Source of the DNA: a virus
IMG/VR virus record: IMGVR_UViG_3300009379_000004
Location: 1-34,034 of that record
DNA length: 34,034 bases
Direction: 5' to 3' (one strand)
The position numbers and the translations under genes were made by a program. Positions 1 to 7,224 of this stretch are shown in pieces (the stretch's first letter is position 1; each line of letters opens with the position of its first letter). A model generated the notes under the pieces. It searched no databases, was not told the DNA's origin, and worked only from the letters and a program-made list of their open reading frames with translations.

Positions 1-21
1 CTCCCCCGCCCCGCCGCCACC

Positions 22-447
22 TCACTCGGCAATAAAATAATCCCCTGCTGTTTCCGTAGAAACAATCTCCAGGGGATCACCTCCCCGGGTGACGTAATCC
101 CCCAGTAACTCAGATTGCCTACACCCCTCACCGTCAGGCTCCCCATGGAAAACCGTCACACACAACCGCGCAATCCGAAGATGCCGCGCCATGAGGCCGG
201 GGTTGTTATCGGCCAGGTATTCAGTGCTGGCCCGGAGCCGGTCGGATAGCCCGGGGGTGTCCGGGGTGTGGCGGATAATGTCGTGGGCACCGTCACGCCC
301 GAGGAGGATGGTACGTGTCGAGGGGATGGTGTACCAATCCTCCTCGGTGGTGGTGTTGCCCTCCTCGTCCGTCACGGATTTTGTCACCATGGCCATTTTG
401 TAATACGTTTGGCCGTCGATTATTTGCGGGGTTGTCGATAAGATCAT
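22..447 (-). CDS. Hypothetical phage tail-end protein, 141 aa
   Basis: I do not recognise a family. The protein is soluble and acidic, with no membrane segment or signal peptide. The N-terminal part (about residues 5-45) reads as beta strands with a DEEGNTTTEED turn. The C-terminal half has Arg-rich helices followed by a GDYFIAE end. The start is an ATG preceded by AGGTGA. It is the last gene of the minus-strand structural operon visible here and starts 8 bases after the stop of the fibre gene. A job in fibre assembly or as a fibre chaperone is possible from position alone, but that is inference. Confidence 0.7.
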   Translation of the reverse strand: MILSTTPQIIDGQTYYKMAMVTKSVTDEEGNTTTEEDWYTIPSTRTILLGRDGAHDIIRHTPDTPGLSDRLRASTEYLADNNPGLMARHLRIARLCVTVFHGEPDGEGCRQSELLGDYVTRGGDPLEIVSTETAGDYFIAE

Positions 448-454
448 GGGTCAC

Positions 455-1648
455 CTATGCCATTGCTGTTGCGGGGAGGGTTTTGAGGCCTTGCTTGCCG
501 TAGATGCTGCCGGGCATTACGAGGTCTTCGTTGTCTATGCCAAATTTGAGGGTATCGGTGCCGTGCAAAAACGTTCCCCCAAAATCAACCTCGACGCCTT
601 TTACCCCACCTTTGTCGATGCGCATCTTGCCGTCGGCGGAAAACAGGAGCACCTCGTCAAAGGGCGTTCCGGCCTCGTAGGGGGCTGGGGATTTACAGGT
701 GTTTGTGCCGTCGGTGGCCGTCAGTTTTCCGTCTGCCTCGTCGATGTAGAGGAGTTGTGAGCCATCGCCAAGGGATAGGAGATTGAGATCGCCGGTGGTT
801 TTCCACTGTGTGAGGGTTGGTTTGATAATGGTGTCTTTGATGGATAGTATGCCGGACGAGGCCCCACCCAACAAACCCCAGGCCCAGCTATTTTCTGGTA
901 GACTTAGGTCCCACGTCAATCCGTGTAGGTCTGCGGATGATGCGGCTGCGGTGTCAATTGATGCAGAGGCACCTGTGGTTGGGATGTATATAGGTGTGAT
1001 GGAGTACTGGGTTTTTGTGAGTTGTGCTCCCCACACGTAAACGCCATCAACAGAAACACTATTAAAACCTATACGATTAAAAGTGTCAGCCGCATTTGTA
1101 GTAAAAGTGTATTTGACGCGCGCCCATTCTTGCGTCACTTGCAATGTCTCTTGGCTTTGCGCCGCGTCTCCGTATGCCCAAATTGTAATAGTTGGGGTAG
1201 CGTCACTGCGGACCCAAACAGAAAACGTGTAAATATCCCCCGGTATCGCCGTATATGTTTGCAATAGCCAAGGGGACCTGGCTATATCAGCGTCTTCTAT
1301 TTTGTCAGCCAAGCCTTGATTAAAAGGAGCTGTTGTTGCACCTACACTAATTACAGTGCCACCTATATTGTTGTCCCATGGTGATAAAGATAGGGCCGCG
1401 CTCTGCTCTATTAAATTTGTCTCCTGCCCATGATGCAGATACCTACCATCATACTTAGGTGGTACGTTGGCGGCAAACACTGTGCCATCGTCGAGTTGCG
1501 CAGCGCCCCCACGCAAAAATGAGGCCCCTTGGGGGATGCCGTTGCGAATGAGGTAGTGGTAGCAATCATCATAGCCGAGCGACCGCAAAGCCAGCGGTTT
1601 AAGCGCCAACGGCCCCAGCGCCAGCGATTTTAATCTCATCGGTTTCAT
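455..1648 (-). CDS. Tail fibre or receptor-binding protein with carbohydrate-binding-like domain
   Basis: A 397-aa protein. The ATG at 1648 is chosen because GGGGGTG lies 8 bases upstream; an in-frame TTG at 1666 is the alternative. The N-terminus carries a 5-residue repeat (SLALG, PLALK, PLALR). Residues about 80-230 look like the jelly-roll carbohydrate-binding domain common in phage fibres: a TFSVWVRSD strand, then a VYVWGAQL motif followed by a YIPTTGA-type end. The C-terminal third is beta-rich and may form a laminin-like or trimerising tip. Its place at the distal end of the tail cluster fits a host-recognition role. The function is inferred from domain style and position. Confidence 0.7.
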   Translation of the reverse strand: MKPMRLKSLALGPLALKPLALRSLGYDDCYHYLIRNGIPQGASFLRGGAAQLDDGTVFAANVPPKYDGRYLHHGQETNLIEQSAALSLSPWDNNIGGTVISVGATTAPFNQGLADKIEDADIARSPWLLQTYTAIPGDIYTFSVWVRSDATPTITIWAYGDAAQSQETLQVTQEWARVKYTFTTNAADTFNRIGFNSVSVDGVYVWGAQLTKTQYSITPIYIPTTGASASIDTAAASSADLHGLTWDLSLPENSWAWGLLGGASSGILSIKDTIIKPTLTQWKTTGDLNLLSLGDGSQLLYIDEADGKLTATDGTNTCKSPAPYEAGTPFDEVLLFSADGKMRIDKGGVKGVEVDFGGTFLHGTDTLKFGIDNEDLVMPGSIYGKQGLKTLPATAMA

Positions 1649-1697
1649 TTTTTTGCACCCCCGCAATCAATGCGATGTAAATCACGCCGCTCAAGCA

Positions 1698-2021
1698 TCA
1701 CTCACCGCCCGAACAAACATAAACGTCGTAGGCGCCCGGAATACCCTCAGGGATAACCTCAACTAAATCCGAAAACCCGTATAACGCGACAACGCGGTTT
1801 ACCTTCGAAAGGTCGATGATCGTTTCAGCATCGTATTTATCCACAGGGATAAACGTCGCGGGGCTGCCAGGCGTCCGGAGTTTAAACTTGATTGTCCCCG
1901 TGGTCTCCGTGGTAACAATCTGGATCTGGTGAAGCAGTGCGCCGTCCCCGACTCCGAGTGGAATTTGAACGGGTCCGTTAGCCTGGGTCAACCCTACTTT
2001 TTTCGTGATAGATATTACCAT
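1698..2021 (-). CDS. Hypothetical small beta-rich tail-region protein, 107 aa
   Basis: No family recognised. The protein is mostly predicted beta strands (ISITKKVGLT, IQIVTTETTGTIKFKL), with no Cys cluster until a CSGGE end and no membrane segment. It sits between the 588-aa tail protein and the fibre, on the same strand, with a 74-base gap upstream in which I see no gene. A small structural or fibre-attachment role is plausible from context only. Confidence 0.65.
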   Translation of the reverse strand: MVISITKKVGLTQANGPVQIPLGVGDGALLHQIQIVTTETTGTIKFKLRTPGSPATFIPVDKYDAETIIDLSKVNRVVALYGFSDLVEVIPEGIPGAYDVYVCSGGE

Positions 2022-2095
2022 TGTGTCTGGTCCTCATAGGTTTTATCGGGTATCGTCCAAGTGCATCACGCTGTGACGCGTAGCACAAGTGTTAC

Positions 2096-3862
2096 TCATA
2101 GGGGATATATGCGGACGCTCACTGTGGGGAAGATCCCGTCTATCGCATTTTTTACAAAATCTGACAGCTCTGTAACCTCAGGCGCTCCATTGGGGTCGTA
2201 CCCGTCCCCTGACAAGTCTTGACCCATCTCGATGGAGACCACACCGGCATTTACTCGGGGATCGGTTGTTGCCTCGGCGGAGCGCCCTGCCTTACGCGAC
2301 ATTTGGATGACCCCGGCGTACGCATGTACCACAGTATGGTTCGAAAACTGTAAGTCAAAGTCCATGCGCAATAGACTAAACGTCGGCGTAAGCTCCCCTG
2401 TCTCCGAGGTGCTCTCTTCGGCTATTTCTGTCTTTGCGTAATGGTACTCACCTGCCAAGTCTTGCCAGGTCGGGGCGGGGCTGATGGGTGTGCTCAGGCG
2501 CGCTTTGACGTTAAACTGGACGTCCTGGGTGTAGTCCGCCTTTACCACAGGGGTGCCCCAGTTCCACCCGGTCCCGGTCGAGAAGTACGTTTTTTCGGTT
2601 TTGTGTACCTCCTCATTGCGCCTCTCAAGGTCGACCTGCAGCCCAGCGTAAAACGGTTGCAGGTCCGGCTTTTCCCCGGTCGCACAGATCCCCTTAGGTT
2701 GGACGCGGTGAGAGTCCTGGGGCGCTGCCGTCCCAGGGTCCCCCTCGGCCGCCCCGCTTGACCGCTGCACGTGGTTATAATTTGTGGTGGTGGTCTGGTT
2801 CGTCCGTATCATCAGCCAAGGGGGGTCGGCCGAACTGCCGCTATACGTGACCACCTCGTCCGCGTGCACCACTACTGGGTCCGGGTGGTCTATCGTGTCT
2901 TGCCTCACAGGGTCACACACTAATTGTGGCTCATCTGACGGTGCGATAGGGCGGGGGAACCACTGGACCCCGCTCGGTGCAGGAACCCGCGTTTTCGACA
3001 CCTCCCACGCGACCAGGTCATCCACCGGGCAGGGGAACGAGAGGGAACCCCCGGAACCATCCGGGATGTTGTCCGCGAAAGCTCCCTTTTCTACATCCCA
3101 AACGCACGCGGTCCCGTTTACCTCGATGAGCACCAGCTCGGGACAAGGCTTCGGGTTGTCCTTAAAACCCACCACTCTTGGCGTGCTCCAATCTCTATCA
3201 AGTACAACGAGCACCTCGTCACCCACGTCGAAAGCGCGGTTGTCACAACTTAGATACTCCATCGCGACATTAGCCAAGGTCTCCGCCTGGTTAACGCTCA
3301 GCTCGTTTGCGTCGCGCGTCCGTGACAAACTCACATTGCAAGTGTTAGCCACACTGTCTATGCCGAGGATCACCCCATACCGGTACATCGGCTTATATTT
3401 TTGGACCCCTGGCATTACAGCCCGGAGGAACCAGGCGGATGCGGGCCCCATACCCAAGATCGGATGGAGTATCCCGTCTCGGGCCACGTCAAAGTCGGCC
3501 TCATTGCCTGACGTCCCAGCGGGGAGGATATTGACCCCGCCGGCGGGGTCATCCGGGACCTCAGCCGTGCCCACCTCGCCCGTCACCTCCTCCGAAAAAT
3601 CAGCGCACCACGCGGTTACCCGTTTCGTCTCGGGGATGGCTTCAAGCATGGCGATCCTTTTCCGAATGGCTGCCAGCTGCGCGCTCAGTAAGGGGGCACG
3701 GGATGGGTCATCCGACACTTTGAGCCGGGTAACAGTGGCGTTAACCTTGGCCTCCTGCTCCTGAAGTATACCAATAGCCGATTTTATCCAACTGATGTTA
3801 TACACTCGGTCCACCTCGTACTTGCCAAGGGTCCCGCCTGACGCAATAACCGCTTTACCCAT
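2096..3862 (-). CDS. Large tail-tip or baseplate-like protein, 588 aa
   Basis: Probably a tail-tip or baseplate component. Residues about 25-85 are a helical segment with coiled-coil character (SAIGILQEQEAKVNATVTRL). Residues about 155-230 form a beta-rich block (YGVILGIDSVANTCNVSLS ... VLVVLDRDWSTPRVVGF) that resembles the OB-fold spacers in phage baseplate hub proteins. The rest is beta-rich and Pro/Thr-rich. It overlaps the upstream 409-aa gene by 8 bases, which suggests translational coupling. I cannot assign a lambda K/I/J equivalent. The call rests on size, fold style and position. Confidence 0.65.
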   Translation of the reverse strand: MGKAVIASGGTLGKYEVDRVYNISWIKSAIGILQEQEAKVNATVTRLKVSDDPSRAPLLSAQLAAIRKRIAMLEAIPETKRVTAWCADFSEEVTGEVGTAEVPDDPAGGVNILPAGTSGNEADFDVARDGILHPILGMGPASAWFLRAVMPGVQKYKPMYRYGVILGIDSVANTCNVSLSRTRDANELSVNQAETLANVAMEYLSCDNRAFDVGDEVLVVLDRDWSTPRVVGFKDNPKPCPELVLIEVNGTACVWDVEKGAFADNIPDGSGGSLSFPCPVDDLVAWEVSKTRVPAPSGVQWFPRPIAPSDEPQLVCDPVRQDTIDHPDPVVVHADEVVTYSGSSADPPWLMIRTNQTTTTNYNHVQRSSGAAEGDPGTAAPQDSHRVQPKGICATGEKPDLQPFYAGLQVDLERRNEEVHKTEKTYFSTGTGWNWGTPVVKADYTQDVQFNVKARLSTPISPAPTWQDLAGEYHYAKTEIAEESTSETGELTPTFSLLRMDFDLQFSNHTVVHAYAGVIQMSRKAGRSAEATTDPRVNAGVVSIEMGQDLSGDGYDPNGAPEVTELSDFVKNAIDGIFPTVSVRIYPL

Positions 3863-5084
3863 CAGCTTTCTCCCCTATTTCCATTGAGACGCTAACCCGC
3901 CCCCCAGTGCTGGCCCTAACAGTTGTGGTTATCGTGCCGACGGTAAAGGTTGTGCCCTCAAAGACCACAGTGTCCCCCGGGTTTACGTACGGGTTGATTG
4001 CGCCTATCCGGAGCCGGTGCTTACCGGAAACAAATGACGACAGCACCACATCGTCAAGCGTTACCGGTTTATACGACGCGTTCACAACCGTCCGAAGCCC
4101 CGATAGAGTGATAGATTGATTCCTGCCCCCTTGGTAGGAATCAATCTGGTCTAAACCTACCCGGGCGGTTTCCTCCTGTGAGAAAACGCCCCCGCCGGCG
4201 TCGTACGCCGTGGTCAGGACTATGTCCCCCTTGTCCCGCATGGCAATCTCTTCCAAGTACCCGGTTCCCGGCGCCACGACTTGAAGGTACGAAGGCGCGC
4301 CGGACCTGCGCCGCGACTGAAATGAGGAGATAGGGAACGTTAGGTCAGGCAGGCCATTTTCTGCGCCGGTTATCCGGCAGAGATAGAAGGCCCGGACCCT
4401 CCCCTGCGCGCGTAGGAGATCAGCCCACGCTTTACTGTCCCACAAGGACACCGAAAGAGCGAAAGCCTCTGTAAAAGCCGGGGGCATAAAAAACAGGCCC
4501 CACCTCGCCTCGCAGGTAAGGGTCGGTATAGTCGTAAAGCCAAGACCACTAAAAGACAGGGGGCTCGCTGATATTGACAGGCCCAGCACCTGCACCGACT
4601 CCTCATCGGTGGGGGGGTGCTCTAAAATAACCCCGTCATATATCTTGGTGAGGTCCCCTAAGTTGCCGCCATAAACGGTATCACCCGAGGTCAAGGGTAT
4701 CGTTGCGGTGTAGACCTTCGCGTCTTTAACCCCAACTGAAGTCACTTCGCCCGCGCGGTGGTAATTTACTACATGGATCTCGTCGAACTCAATATCCGTG
4801 TTACAGACACACATAAGCCGCTGGTCCGTAGCAGTCGTATAGGCATCGTTGCTCGACCAGGAGTTATTCGCTGCGTCCCCAGTTTTTGACAAAGTCGTGC
4901 CAAACGCAAGCCGCGGGAAAAGCGTTCCTGTAGTGGCGAACGTGGTAGCGTACGCCTCGTAGTCTGCACTGGTTAACGGGACCAAAATCCCCGCGAGGTA
5001 GAACTCAACCGCACGGACGCCCATACGTTGCCCATCCCCATGGTTGTTCGCAAAATCGAGTACTATCGTCCGCGCAATCGTCAT
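3855..5084 (-). CDS. Tail protein, paralogue of the 443-aa protein upstream
   Basis: A 409-aa protein, clearly homologous along most of its length to the product of 5547-6878. Both begin ARTIV-DFA-N-GD and continue with V(R)AIEF/VEF. Both have an NSW-S segment, an FDEI-V-N motif, a GVK-K-Y segment, then YLC--TGAE-GL-DL, PISSF-SRRRSG-PS, and a C-terminal NPGDT motif. A strong AGAGGTGGG lies before the ATG. The shared C-terminal block probably forms a conserved beta domain of the tail tip. A G7 run (coding strand C7) lies near 4608. The biochemical role is unknown; a structural tail role is inferred from the neighbourhood. Confidence 0.7.
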   Translation of the reverse strand: MTIARTIVLDFANNHGDGQRMGVRAVEFYLAGILVPLTSADYEAYATTFATTGTLFPRLAFGTTLSKTGDAANNSWSSNDAYTTATDQRLMCVCNTDIEFDEIHVVNYHRAGEVTSVGVKDAKVYTATIPLTSGDTVYGGNLGDLTKIYDGVILEHPPTDEESVQVLGLSISASPLSFSGLGFTTIPTLTCEARWGLFFMPPAFTEAFALSVSLWDSKAWADLLRAQGRVRAFYLCRITGAENGLPDLTFPISSFQSRRRSGAPSYLQVVAPGTGYLEEIAMRDKGDIVLTTAYDAGGGVFSQEETARVGLDQIDSYQGGRNQSITLSGLRTVVNASYKPVTLDDVVLSSFVSGKHRLRIGAINPYVNPGDTVVFEGTTFTVGTITTTVRASTGGRVSVSMEIGEKADG

Positions 5085-5093
5085 AACCCACCT

Positions 5094-5525
5094 CTAAATC
5101 GCGAGAGTTAAGTCGCGTAATGCCAGCATGTGGCCGTCGGGCACCTGGTTATCGGCGCCGAGGTCAATGACCCCTACCACAGTTTTGTCCACTGTGGTGT
5201 CGTCGTAGATGATAGCCGCGCTGAAATACCCGATATCGCCCCCGACGGCAGTCCATTGTATATCGTCCCACTCTATACTCGCCTCGTTCTGCATATCGTC
5301 CTCCACTACAGGAGCCGTTTTGGTGAGCGTCGCCGTGTCTTGCTCGTACCCGCTACCGGGTGGGAGCTGGTACGCGGTAACCATAGCCAAGGTGGCATGG
5401 GCCCCTGGGTCAAAGCTGAAAGTGGGCTGCATCAAAATGATTTTAAAAACATCGGTGTCCATGTTGATTGCCCCGGTGAGCAAAGCATACTTAAAGTGGT
5501 TCGAAAAAACTGTCGTTACGGCCAC
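5094..5525 (-). CDS. Conserved phage tail-cluster protein, 143 aa
   Basis: A beta-rich protein with the pattern VFSNHFKYALLTGAI ... FKIILM ... FDPGAHATLA ... ELP-type loops. I associate this pattern with a widespread but uncharacterised family in phage tail or neck regions. It lies between two paralogous tail genes. The start is GTG at 5525, chosen because AGGAGG sits 5 bases upstream. No membrane segment or catalytic motif is visible. The family impression comes from memory and was not checked. Confidence 0.7.
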   Translation of the reverse strand: MAVTTVFSNHFKYALLTGAINMDTDVFKIILMQPTFSFDPGAHATLAMVTAYQLPPGSGYEQDTATLTKTAPVVEDDMQNEASIEWDDIQWTAVGGDIGYFSAAIIYDDTTVDKTVVGVIDLGADNQVPDGHMLALRDLTLAI

Positions 5526-5546
5526 AATGGCCTCCTATAGGTTGGG

Positions 5547-6878
5547 TTACATTTCGGACATTTCTTGGGTGCCGCTAACGCCCCCGCTTGGGTCTATGCT
5601 AACCGACGTGGCGACCAGTCCCGCCACAAAAGAAACGTCATCGGTCAATATCGTGTCGCCGGGGTTTATGCTCGCGTCAGGTACGGGTGCACGGACGCGC
5701 CACCGCCCCCCATAAAAGGATCGAGACGTCACACTCAGCACCTCGACCGTTTTACCCTCGGTGTACGTGGTCTGCTTGGCGCCTACTAAAGTGATGGACC
5801 GCCCGCGGATAAGGTCTATACTGCGCAGACTTACCCGGGCCAGTTCTCCTCCCGCGGGGGCCCCCAAGGAAACCACAAGGTCCCCCGACGCTCGCTCCAT
5901 GATCTCGTTGTAAAGGCCCACACCGGGCACCTTAACCCAGAGGGAGGACGGGGTCCCCGACCTACGCCGGGAGAGAAATGACGAGATGGGGACCTGTAGG
6001 TCCTGCAGACCAGCTTCCGCCCCGGTTACGGTACAGAGGTACACCACGGGGGGGCTAACCACCGCAACATTAGTTAAAGACGGTGGGGCATTTATCCGTA
6101 ACAGCACTGACAGCGCAGGTCTCAAATGGTACTGCCGCGCCCGGAAAACAAGAGCCTGCCGCACTAAAGGCGCTAAGGACGCAGAAAGCTTGGTGTCCAG
6201 GAGAAACGGCGGGGAAACGAGGACCGCGCCCGTCCGCGCTACGCAGACCAGGGTTAACGCCGCCTTAAATGGGGGGGGGGTTATGCCCGCCGGAGGCGGG
6301 ACAAACTCAAGGGTCAACGACGCGGATAGCACAAACGGCGGGGCTTCGACCACCTGGGACGCTGGACTCAGGGACAGAATCTGTGGATGCTCGACATCAG
6401 CGGGTATGTGCTCGGCCAGCTCAACGTCGAAGATTAGGGTCAGCTCGTCTAAGTGCGAGCCGTAGACCCCGTGGTCCGCGTAGTCGTTCGGCCACTGCGC
6501 GTCCGTGTGGTAAATTTTTGTGTTTTTTACCCCCCGGGAGGTATAGCCCCCATCGTGATGCCCGTTCTCGACTCGGATTTCGTCGAAAACTATGGGGGTA
6601 TCTCGGACGACGTAGAGCCTTTGGTTTTTGTCCCTATACGACGCGCTACCCCAGCTATTATCCGCCATCGGGCCGGTTTTTGGCTTTGCCGTGAGAAACG
6701 CATAGATGGGGTAAAACCGCCAGTTATAAAAGGACGACGCAACCGCGATGGTGGGGGGCGCTACCACCTCGACGCGTACCCCTTCGAGCCAAAACTCTAT
6801 GGCCCGAACGTTCATGGTGAGGTAGTCCCCGTAGTTGTCTGCAAAGTCAAAAACGATGGTGCGGGCGGAAACCGACAT
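5547..6878 (-). CDS. Tail protein, paralogue of the 409-aa protein, with C10 tract
   Basis: A 443-aa homologue of the 3855-5084 product, sharing its N-terminal and C-terminal blocks. It is longer because the middle (about residues 180-260) contains several PPF-x-L-x-A-x-L-x-L-x-x-V beta repeats, against one recognisable PPxF copy in the shorter paralogue. One of these repeats is encoded across an uninterrupted run of ten C on the coding strand (6271-6280), which keeps the frame at this length. It starts one base from the upstream gene's stop. A tail-tip structural role is inferred. Confidence 0.7.
   Translation of the reverse strand: MSVSARTIVFDFADNYGDYLTMNVRAIEFWLEGVRVEVVAPPTIAVASSFYNWRFYPIYAFLTAKPKTGPMADNSWGSASYRDKNQRLYVVRDTPIVFDEIRVENGHHDGGYTSRGVKNTKIYHTDAQWPNDYADHGVYGSHLDELTLIFDVELAEHIPADVEHPQILSLSPASQVVEAPPFVLSASLTLEFVPPPAGITPPPFKAALTLVCVARTGAVLVSPPFLLDTKLSASLAPLVRQALVFRARQYHLRPALSVLLRINAPPSLTNVAVVSPPVVYLCTVTGAEAGLQDLQVPISSFLSRRRSGTPSSLWVKVPGVGLYNEIMERASGDLVVSLGAPAGGELARVSLRSIDLIRGRSITLVGAKQTTYTEGKTVEVLSVTSRSFYGGRWRVRAPVPDASINPGDTILTDDVSFVAGLVATSVSIDPSGGVSGTQEMSEM
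6271..6280 (-). repeat. C10 homopolymer inside a tail gene
   Basis: Ten consecutive G on the plus strand (C on the coding strand) encode the Thr-Pro-Pro-Pro part of a PPF repeat. Runs of this length are prone to slippage, so the gene could switch frame. Confidence 0.9.
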
Positions 6879-6879
6879 C

Positions 6880-7221
6880 TTATGCCTTCCAGCTGACCCA
6901 AAAGGTCAGCTTTAAAAGTCCGTTGTCCTGTACGGCACCTTTAATGGCCCCGCGGTAAAACCCCGTGGGCGTGGACATGTTGACGAGCGCGCTCTGTGCT
7001 CTTAACACATCCAAGCCCGCGCTTTGTGCCTCTGTAATCCGTGCTTCCACCACTAAAGTGCGGTCCGCTTCGACCATGCCGGAATCCACAATGACGCTGC
7101 CCCCGTCCAGGGTGGCGACACGGGATACCCTGGACTGTGAGTCCTGTAGCTTAGACGTCGGCAACTCGTCTAAGACGATCGGCGGGACTCCCAAGGGCTG
7201 TAAAGGTGTAATGCTTATCAT
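6880..7221 (-). CDS. Small tail protein after tape measure, 113 aa
   Basis: A beta-rich protein (VARVATLDGG-type centre, ADRTLVVEARI strand, LLKLTFWVSWKA end) immediately downstream of the tape measure gene, with a 3-base gap. In siphoviruses this position usually holds the distal-tail or tail-tip initiator (lambda M position). The sequence is not recognisably lambda M. Its length and beta content fit a tail-tip adaptor, but this is positional inference. The start is supported by GGGGGG upstream of the ATG. Confidence 0.65.
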   Translation of the reverse strand: MISITPLQPLGVPPIVLDELPTSKLQDSQSRVSRVATLDGGSVIVDSGMVEADRTLVVEARITEAQSAGLDVLRAQSALVNMSTPTGFYRGAIKGAVQDNGLLKLTFWVSWKA

Positions 7222-7224
7222 TTT

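Noticed and set aside
2784-3764. 326-codon plus-strand frame opposite the 588-aa tail gene
   Set aside because: Antisense shadow with Ser/Thr-rich product and no neighbours on that strand.
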